Made by a program: the position numbers and the translations under genes. A stretch of DNA of 64,000 nt, from the NCBI GenBank assembly GCA_040221975.1, contig JAVJWR010000033.1, positions 310,001-374,000 on the forward strand, given 5' to 3'. The notes below the pieces were generated by a model. That model searched no databases. It saw nothing but the letters and a program-made list of their open reading frames with translations, and was not told the DNA's origin. Of this stretch, positions 38,638 to 46,318 are shown piece by piece. The DNA comes from Haliea sp040221975. Lineage in GTDB: Bacteria; Pseudomonadota; Gammaproteobacteria; Pseudomonadales; Halieaceae. How positions within the stretch are numbered: the stretch's first letter is position 1; each line of letters starts with the position of its first letter.

Positions 38638-40302
38638 ATGTACCTTTACGACCAATATGATCAGCGCATTGTCGATGAACGCGTGGCCCAGTTTCGAGAC
38701 CAGACGCGGCGCTTCCTGGCTGGCGAACTGAGCGCCGCTGAGTTCCTGCCGCTGCGACTGCAGAATGGGCTCTACGTGCAACGCCTGGCGCCCATGCTCC
38801 GCATAGCCGTACCCTATGGGCTGCTGTCCAGCACCCAGTTGCGCAAGCTGGCCCACATCAGCCGCCACTACGACAAGGGCTATGCCCACGTCAGCACCCG
38901 GCAGAATATCCAGCTGAACTGGCCGCAACTGGAAGAGGTGCCGGACATTCTGGAGGAGCTTGCCAGCGTACAGATGCACGCGATCCAGACCAGCGGCAAC
39001 TGCATACGCAATACCACCACAGACCAGTTTGCCGGCGTGGCCGCCGACGAACGTGAAGACCCGCGCCCCTGGTGCGAGATCATTCGCCAGTGGTCCACAC
39101 TGCACCCGGAATTCGCCTTTTTGCCGCGCAAGTTCAAGATCGCGGTGTGCGCCAGCGAGCAGGACCGCGCTGCCATTCACGCTCATGATATCGGTGTTGA
39201 ACTGCTGGCCAACGCCGCCGGCGAGTATGGTTTCAAGGTACTTGCCGGTGGCGGCCTCGGCCGCACTCCGGTAATCGGTTCCGTGATCAGCGAGTGGCTG
39301 GAAAAACGCCACCTGCTTACCTACCTGGAAGCAATCCTGCGGGTCTACAACCAGCACGGTCGCCGCGACAACAAGTACAAGGCGCGGATCAAGATCCTGG
39401 TCAAGGCCATGGGAGTCGAGGCTTTCCGGGACGCGGTGGAACGGGAATGGGCGCTGCTGAAAGACGGTCCCAGCACCCTCACCGACGAGGAAATCGCACG
39501 CGCCAAATCCTTCTTTACCGCACCGCCCTACGCGCAAGTGGACGGTGAAGCAGCTGCCGAGGCCCTGCGGGATCGCTGCGCGGCAGAGCCCATTTTCGGC
39601 AACTGGGTTGCGCGCAACACCCTGGCGCACCGCGTCCCCGGTTACCGCGCCGTGAGCATCTCGCTGAAGGCGACCGGTGTGGCTCCCGGAGACATCACCG
39701 ATCGCCAACTGGAACTGCTCGCGGACCTGGCGGATAACTATTCCTTCGGCGAATTGCGCACCACTCACCAGCAGAACATGGTACTCGCGGATGTCGAGAC
39801 CAGCGCACTCTACACCCTGTGGCAGCAGCTGCAAGCTGCGGGCCTGGCGACACCGAACATCGGCTACATCACCGATGTCATCTGCTGCCCCGGCGGCGAT
39901 TACTGCTCCCTCGCCAATGCCAAATCCATCCCTGTTGCCGAAGCCATCCAGGCCCGCTTCGAAGACCTGGACTACCTGTATGACCTGGGCCCGATCGAAC
40001 TCAATATCAGCGGCTGCATGAATGCCTGCGGCCACCATCATATAGGCCACATTGGTATCCTCGGAGTAGACAAGAAAGGGGCCGAGTTCTACCAGGTCAG
40101 CCTCGGTGGCAGCCAGTCCAAGCAGGCCGCCATCGGCAAGATCCTGGGCCCGTCTTTCAGTCAGGAGGACATTCCGGATGTGGTCGAGAATATCCTCGAC
40201 ACCTTCGTCGGCCTGCGCCAGGAAGAGGAAACGTTTCTGCAAACCTACAACCGGGTCGGTATCGAACCCTTCAAGGAGCGAGTCTATGCCAAGACTCATT
40301 AA
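38638..40302 (+). CDS. cysI: Assimilatory sulfite reductase hemoprotein
   Basis: 554 aa siroheme/4Fe-4S reductase of the nitrite/sulfite reductase superfamily, reducing sulfite to sulfide. Siroheme-binding 'THQQNMVLADV' and 'HVSTRQNIQLNW' are present. The cluster ligands are C-x5-C in 'CCPGGDYCSLA' and C-x3-C in 'SGCMNACGHHHIGHIGI'. No flavoprotein cysJ is adjacent, and the length and the DUF934 partner match the Pseudomonas-type enzyme, which probably takes electrons from ferredoxin (inference). Siroheme would come from CysG at 3125. The next gene overlaps its end by 17 bases. Confidence 0.94.
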   Translation: MYLYDQYDQRIVDERVAQFRDQTRRFLAGELSAAEFLPLRLQNGLYVQRLAPMLRIAVPYGLLSSTQLRKLAHISRHYDKGYAHVSTRQNIQLNWPQLEEVPDILEELASVQMHAIQTSGNCIRNTTTDQFAGVAADEREDPRPWCEIIRQWSTLHPEFAFLPRKFKIAVCASEQDRAAIHAHDIGVELLANAAGEYGFKVLAGGGLGRTPVIGSVISEWLEKRHLLTYLEAILRVYNQHGRRDNKYKARIKILVKAMGVEAFRDAVEREWALLKDGPSTLTDEEIARAKSFFTAPPYAQVDGEAAAEALRDRCAAEPIFGNWVARNTLAHRVPGYRAVSISLKATGVAPGDITDRQLELLADLADNYSFGELRTTHQQNMVLADVETSALYTLWQQLQAAGLATPNIGYITDVICCPGGDYCSLANAKSIPVAEAIQARFEDLDYLYDLGPIELNISGCMNACGHHHIGHIGILGVDKKGAEFYQVSLGGSQSKQAAIGKILGPSFSQEDIPDVVENILDTFVGLRQEEETFLQTYNRVGIEPFKERVYAKTH

Positions 40303-40753
40303 GCAGGGCCAGATTACCAGCGATCCCTGGCTACCGCCTGAGGCCGAAGCCGAGACAGCACCGGAATCGCACCTGCCCACCCTGAGCCAATGGCTGTCCC
40401 TTGCCGACAAGGCGGGCTCCGCGGTGCAAATCGAACCTGGCGACGGCGTCAGCGAACTGCTGCCGGCGCTGGACGCGGTCCGCCTGGTGGCAGTGAATTT
40501 CCCCCTGTTCACGGACGGGCGCGGGTTTTCCTACGCCCGGGAACTGCGCGAGCGTGGGTATGCAGGCGAACTGCGGGCCGTGGGAGCTTTCCTCCCCGAC
40601 CAGCTGCATTACCTGCGTCGTTGCGGCTTCGACGCCTTCCAGTTCAGCGATGAGTCCCGCCTGGAAGCGGGGCTGCGGCAGCTGGACATCTTCTCCGAGC
40701 ACTACCAGGGCGCTATCGACGACCCGCAACCGCTGTTCCGGCGACGCCAGTAG
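40286..40753 (+). CDS. DUF934 protein, CysI partner
   Basis: 155 aa starting inside the cysI 3' end, with AAGGAG nine bases before the ATG. 'PLFTDGRGFSYARELRERG' and 'GAFLPDQLHYLRRCGFDAF' are the DUF934 signature. The family is repeatedly found directly behind the ferredoxin-type cysI and is thought to help sulfite reduction, but its biochemical role is unsettled. A strong terminator follows 30 bases after the stop. Confidence 0.88.
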   Translation: MPRLIKQGQITSDPWLPPEAEAETAPESHLPTLSQWLSLADKAGSAVQIEPGDGVSELLPALDAVRLVAVNFPLFTDGRGFSYARELRERGYAGELRAVGAFLPDQLHYLRRCGFDAFQFSDESRLEAGLRQLDIFSEHYQGAIDDPQPLFRRRQ

Positions 40754-40782
40754 AATCCGCACTACCCGCGGTCCGAAGACAC

Positions 40783-40811
40783 AAAAAAGCCGGCTTGCAG
40801 CCGGCTTTTTT
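40783..40811. terminator. Bidirectional Rho-independent terminator
   Basis: Stem AAAAAAGCCGGC (40783-40794), loop TTGCA, GCCGGCTTTTTT (40800-40811). With an A-run on the left and a T-run on the right it can end both the cysI-DUF934 transcript and the convergent etfBA transcript. Confidence 0.92.
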
Positions 40812-40831
40812 ATATTACCCGCCGCAGATGA

Positions 40832-41761
40832 TCAGAGCGCGGCTTCCAGCTCGGGGAGAGCGTCGAACAGATCTGCCACCAGACCATAATCGGCCACCTG
40901 GAAGATCGGCGCGTCCTCGTCCTTGTTGATGGCGACAATAACCTTGGAATCCTTCATCCCCGCCAGGTGCTGGATCGCACCGGAAATGCCGACGGCTATG
41001 TACAGATCCGGGGCCACAATCTTGCCGGTCTGGCCAACCTGCATGTCATTGGGAACAAAGCCGGCATCCACAGCTGCGCGTGAGGCACCAATGGCGGCTC
41101 CCAGCTTGTCTGCAATCCCCTCCAGCAGTTTGAAGTTGTCGCCATTCTGCATGCCACGACCACCGGAAATAACGACCGGCGCGGCAGTCAGCTCGGGACG
41201 ATCGGATACTGCCACTTCCTCGCCGACAAAGGTGGAAATGCCCGCATCATGCACGGAGTCAACCGCTTCAATGCTGGCGGAACCACCCTCTGCCGCAACG
41301 GCATCAAAGGCGGTGGTGCGCACAGTGATCACCTTCTTGGCATCGGTGGTCTGCACAGTGGCAATCACGTTACCGGCATAGATCGGGCGCTTGAAGGTAT
41401 CCGCGGATTCAACCGAGATAATGTCCGAGATCTGGGCGACATCCAGCAGTGCGGCAACCCGCGGCAAGGTGTTTTTGCCGTTGGTGGTCGAGGGAGCGAT
41501 GATGTTATCGTAGTTGGCCGCCACTTCGGCGATCAACAGGCTGACATTCTCCGCCAGCTGATGTTCATAGGCGGCGTTGTCCGCCAGCAGCACCTTGCCC
41601 ACGCCAGGCACGGCCGCAGCCTGGTCGGCAACGGCGCTGCAGCCGGCGCCAGCTACCAGGATATCGATCTCGGCACCCATGGCCTCGGCTGCGGCAACGG
41701 CATTGAGGGTGGCAGGCTTGAGACTGCTGTTGTCGTGCTCTGCAATAACCAGTGTACTCAT
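40832..41761 (-). CDS. etfA: Electron transfer flavoprotein alpha subunit
   Basis: 309 aa. The C-terminal FAD-binding domain shows 'VVISGGRGMQNGDNFKLLEG', 'AAIGASRAAVDAGFVPNDMQ' and 'YIAVGISGAIQHLAGMKDSK', ending 'APIFQVADYGLVADLFDALP', all ETF-alpha hallmarks. With EtfB it collects electrons from acyl-CoA and related dehydrogenases and passes them to EtfD. Its ATG overlaps the etfB stop by four bases. The terminator at 40783 ends the transcript. Confidence 0.96.
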   Translation of the reverse strand: MSTLVIAEHDNSSLKPATLNAVAAAEAMGAEIDILVAGAGCSAVADQAAAVPGVGKVLLADNAAYEHQLAENVSLLIAEVAANYDNIIAPSTTNGKNTLPRVAALLDVAQISDIISVESADTFKRPIYAGNVIATVQTTDAKKVITVRTTAFDAVAAEGGSASIEAVDSVHDAGISTFVGEEVAVSDRPELTAAPVVISGGRGMQNGDNFKLLEGIADKLGAAIGASRAAVDAGFVPNDMQVGQTGKIVAPDLYIAVGISGAIQHLAGMKDSKVIVAINKDEDAPIFQVADYGLVADLFDALPELEAAL

Positions 41762-42510
41762 GAGATTACCTTCGCCTCGTTCTTCAATTTGTCGACCAAC
41801 TGGGCGACGTCCTCAACCTTGATGCCCGCCTGGCGCTCGGGCGGCGGCTCGACCTTGATCTGGGTCAGGTGCGTGGTGACTTCGACACCCAGGTCAGCGG
41901 GCGTGAACACATCCAGCTGCTTCTTCTTCGCCTTCATGATATTGGGCAGCGATGCGTAGCGCGGCTCGTTCAGGCGCAGATCGGTGGTGACGATTGCCGG
42001 CAGCGTCAGGCGAACGGTCTGGAAGCCACCATCCACTTCACGAACGACATTAAGATTGTCGCCTTCAACCTTGATTTCAGAGGCAAAAGTGCCCTGGGGC
42101 AAGTTGGCCAGTGCACCCAGCATCTGCCCGGTCTGGTTGTTGTCGCCATCGATGGACTGCTTGCCCAGGATGACCAGCTGCGGCTGCTCTTTCTCGATCA
42201 CGCCCTTGAGCAACTTGGCCACGACCAGCGGCTCCACGCGCCCCTCTGTTTCTACGTGAATACCGCGGTCAGCACCCAGCGCCAGCGCGGTGCGGATCTG
42301 CTCCTGGCAGGGCTTCTCGCCCACGGATACCGCGATCACTTCCGTGGCGACACCGGCTTCCTTCAGCCGCACGGCTTCCTCGACAGCGATTTCACAGAAC
42401 GGGTTGATGGCCATTTTGACATTGTTCAGATCAACATCACTGCCATCGCCTTTGGCACGGACCTTGACGTTGTAGTCAACGACGCGCTTTACGGCAACAA
42501 GAACCTTCAT
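41758..42510 (-). CDS. etfB: Electron transfer flavoprotein beta subunit
   Basis: 250 aa from ATG 42510 ('MKVLVAVKRVVDYNVKVR'); the frame is open further upstream but only the 42510 start gives the family N-terminus. 'AINPFCEIAVEEAVRLKE', 'LALGADRGIHVE' and 'VILGKQSIDGDNNQTGQM' are the AMP-binding blocks, and 'LPAIVTTDLRLNEPRYASLP' contains the recognition loop (conserved Leu) that docks ETF on dehydrogenases. First gene of the etfBA pair, divergent from etfD across 296 bases. Confidence 0.96.
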   Translation of the reverse strand: MKVLVAVKRVVDYNVKVRAKGDGSDVDLNNVKMAINPFCEIAVEEAVRLKEAGVATEVIAVSVGEKPCQEQIRTALALGADRGIHVETEGRVEPLVVAKLLKGVIEKEQPQLVILGKQSIDGDNNQTGQMLGALANLPQGTFASEIKVEGDNLNVVREVDGGFQTVRLTLPAIVTTDLRLNEPRYASLPNIMKAKKKQLDVFTPADLGVEVTTHLTQIKVEPPPERQAGIKVEDVAQLVDKLKNEAKVIS

Positions 42511-42618
42511 AGGATTTCCAACGCTAGTTTCGGGTGGGTTGCAGAGGCCGGACCGGGGATGGAGGGCCACTGGTTTGAGTTCGGGCGGGTATGTTGCCGC
42601 CAAAGCCACGGCAGGTCA

Positions 42619-42660
42619 ATAGGTCGGGCCGCGCAGGTCGGGCCGCGCAGGTCAGGTGGC
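42619..42660. repeat. Three 14-bp tandem units upstream of etfD
   Basis: Units ATAGGTCGGGCCGC (42619-42632), GCAGGTCGGGCCGC (42633-42646) and the degenerate GCAGGTCAGGTGGC (42647-42660), in the etfB/etfD divergent gap. The same unit, mostly with GTA at the start, forms the larger array at 44456-44549 just beyond etfD. Confidence 0.88.
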
Positions 42661-42718
42661 AGTAAATTAACCATGGTGGACACAACCTGGATACCGGGCA
42701 TCCATCGTGCTGATGGCC

Positions 42719-42742
42719 TTTAACCGTTAAAAATTATATACT
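42719..42742. promoter_or_regulatory. Palindrome and overlapping -10 boxes between etfBA and etfD
   Basis: TTTAAC-C-GTTAAA (42719-42731) is a perfect 13-base palindrome. Just to its right, TATACT (42737-42742, plus strand) can serve as the -10 of etfD, and on the minus strand TATAAT (42738-42733) as a consensus -10 for etfB. One regulator bound here could control both directions. Neither -10 has a good -35. It is not a PsrA-type site. Confidence 0.45.
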
Positions 42743-42806
42743 TGCACCGCTTTTATCAGACCGGAATTGAATAGCTTGTCTGCCCCCGCAACCAGAGGAT
42801 GCTGCC

Positions 42807-44459
42807 GTGGAACGTGAATCAATGGAATTTGACGTCGTGATTGTTGGTGCCGGACCCGCGGGTCTGTCCGCCGCCTGTCGCATCATGCAACTGGCCCAGG
42901 AGCAGGAGCGCGAAGTCACCGTCTGCGTTGTGGAAAAGGGCTCCGAGGTCGGCGCCCATATACTGTCCGGTGCGGTACTGGAACCACGCGCCCTCGCGGA
43001 ACTGTTTCCGGACTGGAAGGAAATGGGAGCACCGCTGCCGACCGAGGTGACGGAAGACCGCTTTTTCTTCTACACCAGCGCGAAAAAAGCGATCAAGCTG
43101 CCGAACTTCATGATCCCCAAGCCCACACACAACGAAGGAAACTTTATTGTGTCCATGGGTAATGTCTGTCGCTGGCTGGCGGAGCAGGCGGAAAACCTGG
43201 GGGTCGAGGTCTATCCGGGCTTCTCGGCTGCAGAAGTGCTGTTTCATCCTGACGGCAGCGTCAAGGGTATCGCCACCGGCGACATGGGCATTGGCGCCAA
43301 TGGCGAAAAAAAGGACAGCTACACCCCGGGCATGGAGTTGCACGCCAAATACACGCTGTTCGCCGAAGGCTGTCGGGGCCATCTGGGCAAGCAGTTGATC
43401 CGCCAGCTGGAACTGGACAAGGACCGGGATCCCCAGCACTACGGGATAGGCATCAAGGAAATCTGGGAAATCCCCGCGGACAAGCACCAGGAGGGCCTGG
43501 TCGTACACGGCCTCGGCTGGCCGCTGCAGGAAAACGGTGCCAGCGGTGGCGCCTTCCTGTATCACGCGGAAAACAACCAGGTCTATCTGGGCCTGATTAC
43601 CGACCTGAACTACAGCAATCCCCACCTGAACCCCTTCGCGGAATTCCAGCGCTGGAAGCTGCACCCGGAAACACTCAAGTACCTCGAAGGTGGCTCACGC
43701 CTGAGTTACGGTGCGCGCGCCATTGCCAAAGGCGGCTACAACTCCCTGCCGAAGATGCACTTTCCCGGCGGCCTGTTGATCGGCTGCGATGCCGGCACTC
43801 TCAACGCGGTGAAAATCAAGGGCAACCACACTGCGATGAAAAGCGGCATGCTGGCCGCGGAAGCCGTGGTGGAGGCGCTCGCCCAGGGGGAATCGGCTCC
43901 GGCTGACCTGGCCTCCTATGCCGACAAGGTCAAGAATTCCTGGCTCCACGAAGAGCTGTACACCACCCGCAATTTCAGCGGCTTCATGCACAAGTTCGGC
44001 TTCCTGTTTGGCTCGGCCATGGTATGGATCGACCAGACCATCTTCGGTGGCAAACTGCCCTTTACCCTGAACGATACGGTGCCGGATTACGCCACCCTGA
44101 AGCCGGCCAGCGAGAGCAAGCAGCCGGTCTACCCGAAGCCCGACAACAAGATCACTTTCGACCGCCTGTCCTCGGTATTCCTGTCCAACACCAACCACGA
44201 GGAAGACCAGCCCTGCCACCTGACCCTGATCGACCCGGATGTGCCGCTGGCGAAGAACCTGCCACTGTATGACGAGCCGGCCCAGCGTTACTGCCCGGCG
44301 GGCGTATATGAAATCGTGGAAGATGCCAAGGGTCAGCGCTTCCAGATCAACGCCCAGAACTGCGTCCACTGCAAGACCTGCGACATCAAGGATCCCGCGC
44401 AGAATATCGCCTGGGTCACTCCGGAAGGCTTTGGCGGGCCCAACTACCCGAACATGTAG
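42807..44459 (+). CDS. etfD: Electron transfer flavoprotein-ubiquinone oxidoreductase
   Basis: 550 aa inner-membrane-associated enzyme passing electrons from reduced ETF to ubiquinone. N-terminal FAD Rossmann 'FDVVIVGAGPAGLSAACRI'; 'EKGSEVGAHILSGAVLEPRA' and 'GYNSLPKMHFPGGLLIGCDA' are ETF-QO blocks. The C-terminal 4Fe-4S module has Cys in 'RYCPAGVYEIV' and C-x2-C-x2-C in 'QNCVHCKTCDIKDP'. GTG start at 42807 with AGAGGA eight bases upstream. The TAG stop lies inside the first unit of the 14-bp repeat array. Partner genes etfA and etfB are divergent next door. Confidence 0.96.
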   Translation: MERESMEFDVVIVGAGPAGLSAACRIMQLAQEQEREVTVCVVEKGSEVGAHILSGAVLEPRALAELFPDWKEMGAPLPTEVTEDRFFFYTSAKKAIKLPNFMIPKPTHNEGNFIVSMGNVCRWLAEQAENLGVEVYPGFSAAEVLFHPDGSVKGIATGDMGIGANGEKKDSYTPGMELHAKYTLFAEGCRGHLGKQLIRQLELDKDRDPQHYGIGIKEIWEIPADKHQEGLVVHGLGWPLQENGASGGAFLYHAENNQVYLGLITDLNYSNPHLNPFAEFQRWKLHPETLKYLEGGSRLSYGARAIAKGGYNSLPKMHFPGGLLIGCDAGTLNAVKIKGNHTAMKSGMLAAEAVVEALAQGESAPADLASYADKVKNSWLHEELYTTRNFSGFMHKFGFLFGSAMVWIDQTIFGGKLPFTLNDTVPDYATLKPASESKQPVYPKPDNKITFDRLSSVFLSNTNHEEDQPCHLTLIDPDVPLAKNLPLYDEPAQRYCPAGVYEIVEDAKGQRFQINAQNCVHCKTCDIKDPAQNIAWVTPEGFGGPNYPNM

Positions 44460-44549
44460 GTCGGGCCGCGTAGGTCGGGCCGCGTAGGTCGGGCCGCGTA
44501 GGTCGGGCCGCGTAGGTCGGGTCGGGCAGGTCGGGCCGCGCAGGCCACC
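44456..44549. repeat. 14-bp tandem repeat array at the etfD 3' end
   Basis: Four exact units GTAGGTCGGGCCGC (from 44456), then GTAGGTCGGGTCGG, GCAGGTCGGGCCGC and a partial GCAGGCCACC. The first unit overlaps the etfD stop: its TAG is the repeat's own TAG. Units are contiguous with no spacers. A shorter copy of the array lies upstream of etfD at 42619-42660. Confidence 0.93.
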
Positions 44550-44550
44550 T

Positions 44551-44580
44551 GTTCCCGCTGCAGTTTACTGCAGCGGGAAC
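44551..44580. terminator. Perfect 13-bp hairpin between convergent genes
   Basis: GTTCCCGCTGCAG-TTTA-CTGCAGCGGGAAC, a 13-bp perfect stem with a four-base loop. The right arm encodes the end of the DUF1285 gene and the loop holds its TAA. It lacks a T-run on either strand, so it may be a 3'-end stabiliser or a weak terminator rather than a classical one. Confidence 0.5.
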
Positions 44581-45098
44581 CACTCTCCGGCGCTTGTGAC
44601 CTGCAGGCGCCCTTCCCTCTCCTCCGCGCTCTCCACCAGTCGATACCAGGCAGCCCGTGACAACAGGGCACTGAGTCCGTGGGGCAGGGAAATGGCGGCA
44701 ACATCGCCGACAGCGGGCTCCAGGAACAGGGGGTGATCCCTGTCTATGGGTACCTCGCGGCCGGTATTCAGGCGCGCAACCAGCAGCGGACTGTTGGCTT
44801 CCTCGCGCTGATTGATCTCGGTGACAATCAGCGGGTGCAGTTCAACCTGCACACGCCATTTTTCTCCGGGGGTCACCAGGTAGTAGTCGCCGTCTTCCTC
44901 GCGCCGCAGGATACTGGCGAACAGGCGCACAATCGCCTCGCGGGCTATGATCCTGCCTTCGTGGTACCAGCCACCATCCGCTGCGATGCGGATATCGATA
45001 TCCCCGGACAGTGGTGGATGCCAGCGCTCCAGGGGAGGATTGTCGAAATTGCGGGTTTTGCGAACCTGACTTGCGAGGGTATCGAGCGCATCGGCCAT
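44565..45098 (-). CDS. DUF1285 family protein
   Basis: 177 aa soluble protein. 'PLSGDIDIRIAADGGWYHEG' followed by 'RIIAREAIVRLFASILRREE' and 'YYLVTPGEKWRVQVELHPLI' are DUF1285 signature stretches, and the length fits. Function is unknown; no catalytic motif is evident. It is 15 bases downstream of the serA-like gene on the same strand and probably in its transcript. Confidence 0.85.
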   Translation of the reverse strand: MADALDTLASQVRKTRNFDNPPLERWHPPLSGDIDIRIAADGGWYHEGRIIAREAIVRLFASILRREEDGDYYLVTPGEKWRVQVELHPLIVTEINQREEANSPLLVARLNTGREVPIDRDHPLFLEPAVGDVAAISLPHGLSALLSRAAWYRLVESAEEREGRLQVTSAGEWFPLQ

Positions 45099-45113
45099 TG
45101 TCCCTGCCTCCGG

Positions 45114-46289
45114 TTACGGAATCACTCGGACATTGACCACGCCATCCAGCGCACGCATGGATGCCAGGCTGGACTCGGCGGGGCAAACATCCATGTCGAT
45201 CAGATTATAGGCGATGTCGTCGCGGCTCTTGTTCAGCATGTCGACAACGTTGATGTCCAGCTCGGCCAGGATGGACAGTACACTCCCGAGAATTTTCGGG
45301 ACGTTGGTATTGGTGACCGCCAGGCGGCAGCCACCCGCCCTTTCCAGCTGCAAGGTCGGGAAGTTCACCGAGTTGCGGATATTGCCGTTCTCGAGAAAGT
45401 CGCGCAGCTGGTCCGCGGCCATGACGGCGCAGTTGTCCTCGGCCTCGTCGGTACTGGCGCCAATGTGCGGCATCAGCACCACATCCCTGCGCCCGATCAG
45501 TGCGGGGCTGGGGAAGTCGGCGATATACTTGCGCAGCTGACCACGCTCCAAAGCCGCCAGCAACGCAGCCTCATCGACAATCTCCTGGCGGGCAAAGTTC
45601 AGCAGGCAGGCGTGGGCAGGCATCGCCGCCAGCATTTCGGCATTGACCAGCCCACGCGTGGACTCCAGCGCCGGCAGGTGCAGGGTGACGTAGTCGCTGC
45701 GCGTGAATACTGCCGACAAGGTATCTGCCTTGCGCACCTGACTGGACAGTCGCCAGGCAGCATCCACTGACAGGGCGGGATCGTAACCAATCACGTCCAT
45801 TCCCAGGGTCAGGGCCATGTCGGCCACCAGGGAGCCGATCGCGCCGAGACCGACTATGCCCAGGGTTTTGCCGCGCAGCTCATTGCCCTTGAAGTTTTTC
45901 TTGTTGGCTTCCAGGGTCTGGTGCAGTTCCGCGGCGTCAGCGATGCCGGTGAGGCCATCGACGTAGGCCAGACCCTCGATGATGCCGCGGGAACCCAGCA
46001 GCAGGCCGACAGCGACCAGCTCCTTGACCGCATTGGCGTTGGCGCCCGGGGAGTTGAACACGGGTATGCCACGGCGGGTACATTCCGCCACTGGAATATT
46101 GTTGACCCCGGCACCGGCACGGGCAATCGCCAGCACCGAATCGGCAATATCCGCCGCCTGCAGTTTGTGACTGCGCAGGAGGATGGCGTCCGGATGGGTG
46201 AATTCGCTGGCAATTTCGTAAGCATCCCGGGGCAGGCGCTCCAACCCCTTCACTGAAATCTGGTTGAGCGTAAGAATGCGTCTGCCCAT
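45114..46289 (-). CDS. serA: D-3-phosphoglycerate dehydrogenase (ACT-domain form)
   Basis: 391 aa from ATG 46289 ('MGRRILTLNQISVKGLERLP'), the usual family start; the frame is open to a TTG at 46322 overlapping the ppiD stop. The NAD Rossmann motif is 'LGIVGLGAIGSLVADMA', the catalytic Arg in 'LLNFARQEIVDEAALL' and the catalytic His in 'VVLMPHIGASTDEAEDN'. A C-terminal ACT domain starts near 'NTNVPKILGSVLSILAELDI'. It oxidises 3-phosphoglycerate in the first step of serine synthesis and is probably serine-regulated through the ACT domain. The family also contains other 2-hydroxyacid dehydrogenases, but ACT and length favour SerA. Confidence 0.9.
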   Translation of the reverse strand: MGRRILTLNQISVKGLERLPRDAYEIASEFTHPDAILLRSHKLQAADIADSVLAIARAGAGVNNIPVAECTRRGIPVFNSPGANANAVKELVAVGLLLGSRGIIEGLAYVDGLTGIADAAELHQTLEANKKNFKGNELRGKTLGIVGLGAIGSLVADMALTLGMDVIGYDPALSVDAAWRLSSQVRKADTLSAVFTRSDYVTLHLPALESTRGLVNAEMLAAMPAHACLLNFARQEIVDEAALLAALERGQLRKYIADFPSPALIGRRDVVLMPHIGASTDEAEDNCAVMAADQLRDFLENGNIRNSVNFPTLQLERAGGCRLAVTNTNVPKILGSVLSILAELDINVVDMLNKSRDDIAYNLIDMDVCPAESSLASMRALDGVVNVRVIP

Positions 46290-46318
46290 GGTATTGGTCA
46301 CTATCCTGTCAGTTGGCG

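Noticed and set aside
38551..40512. 653-aa antisense frame opposite cysI
   Set aside because: cysI shows intact siroheme and cluster motifs; the antisense product has none.
44456..44549. Possible CRISPR array
   Set aside because: The 14-bp units are contiguous with no spacers, and no cas genes are present.
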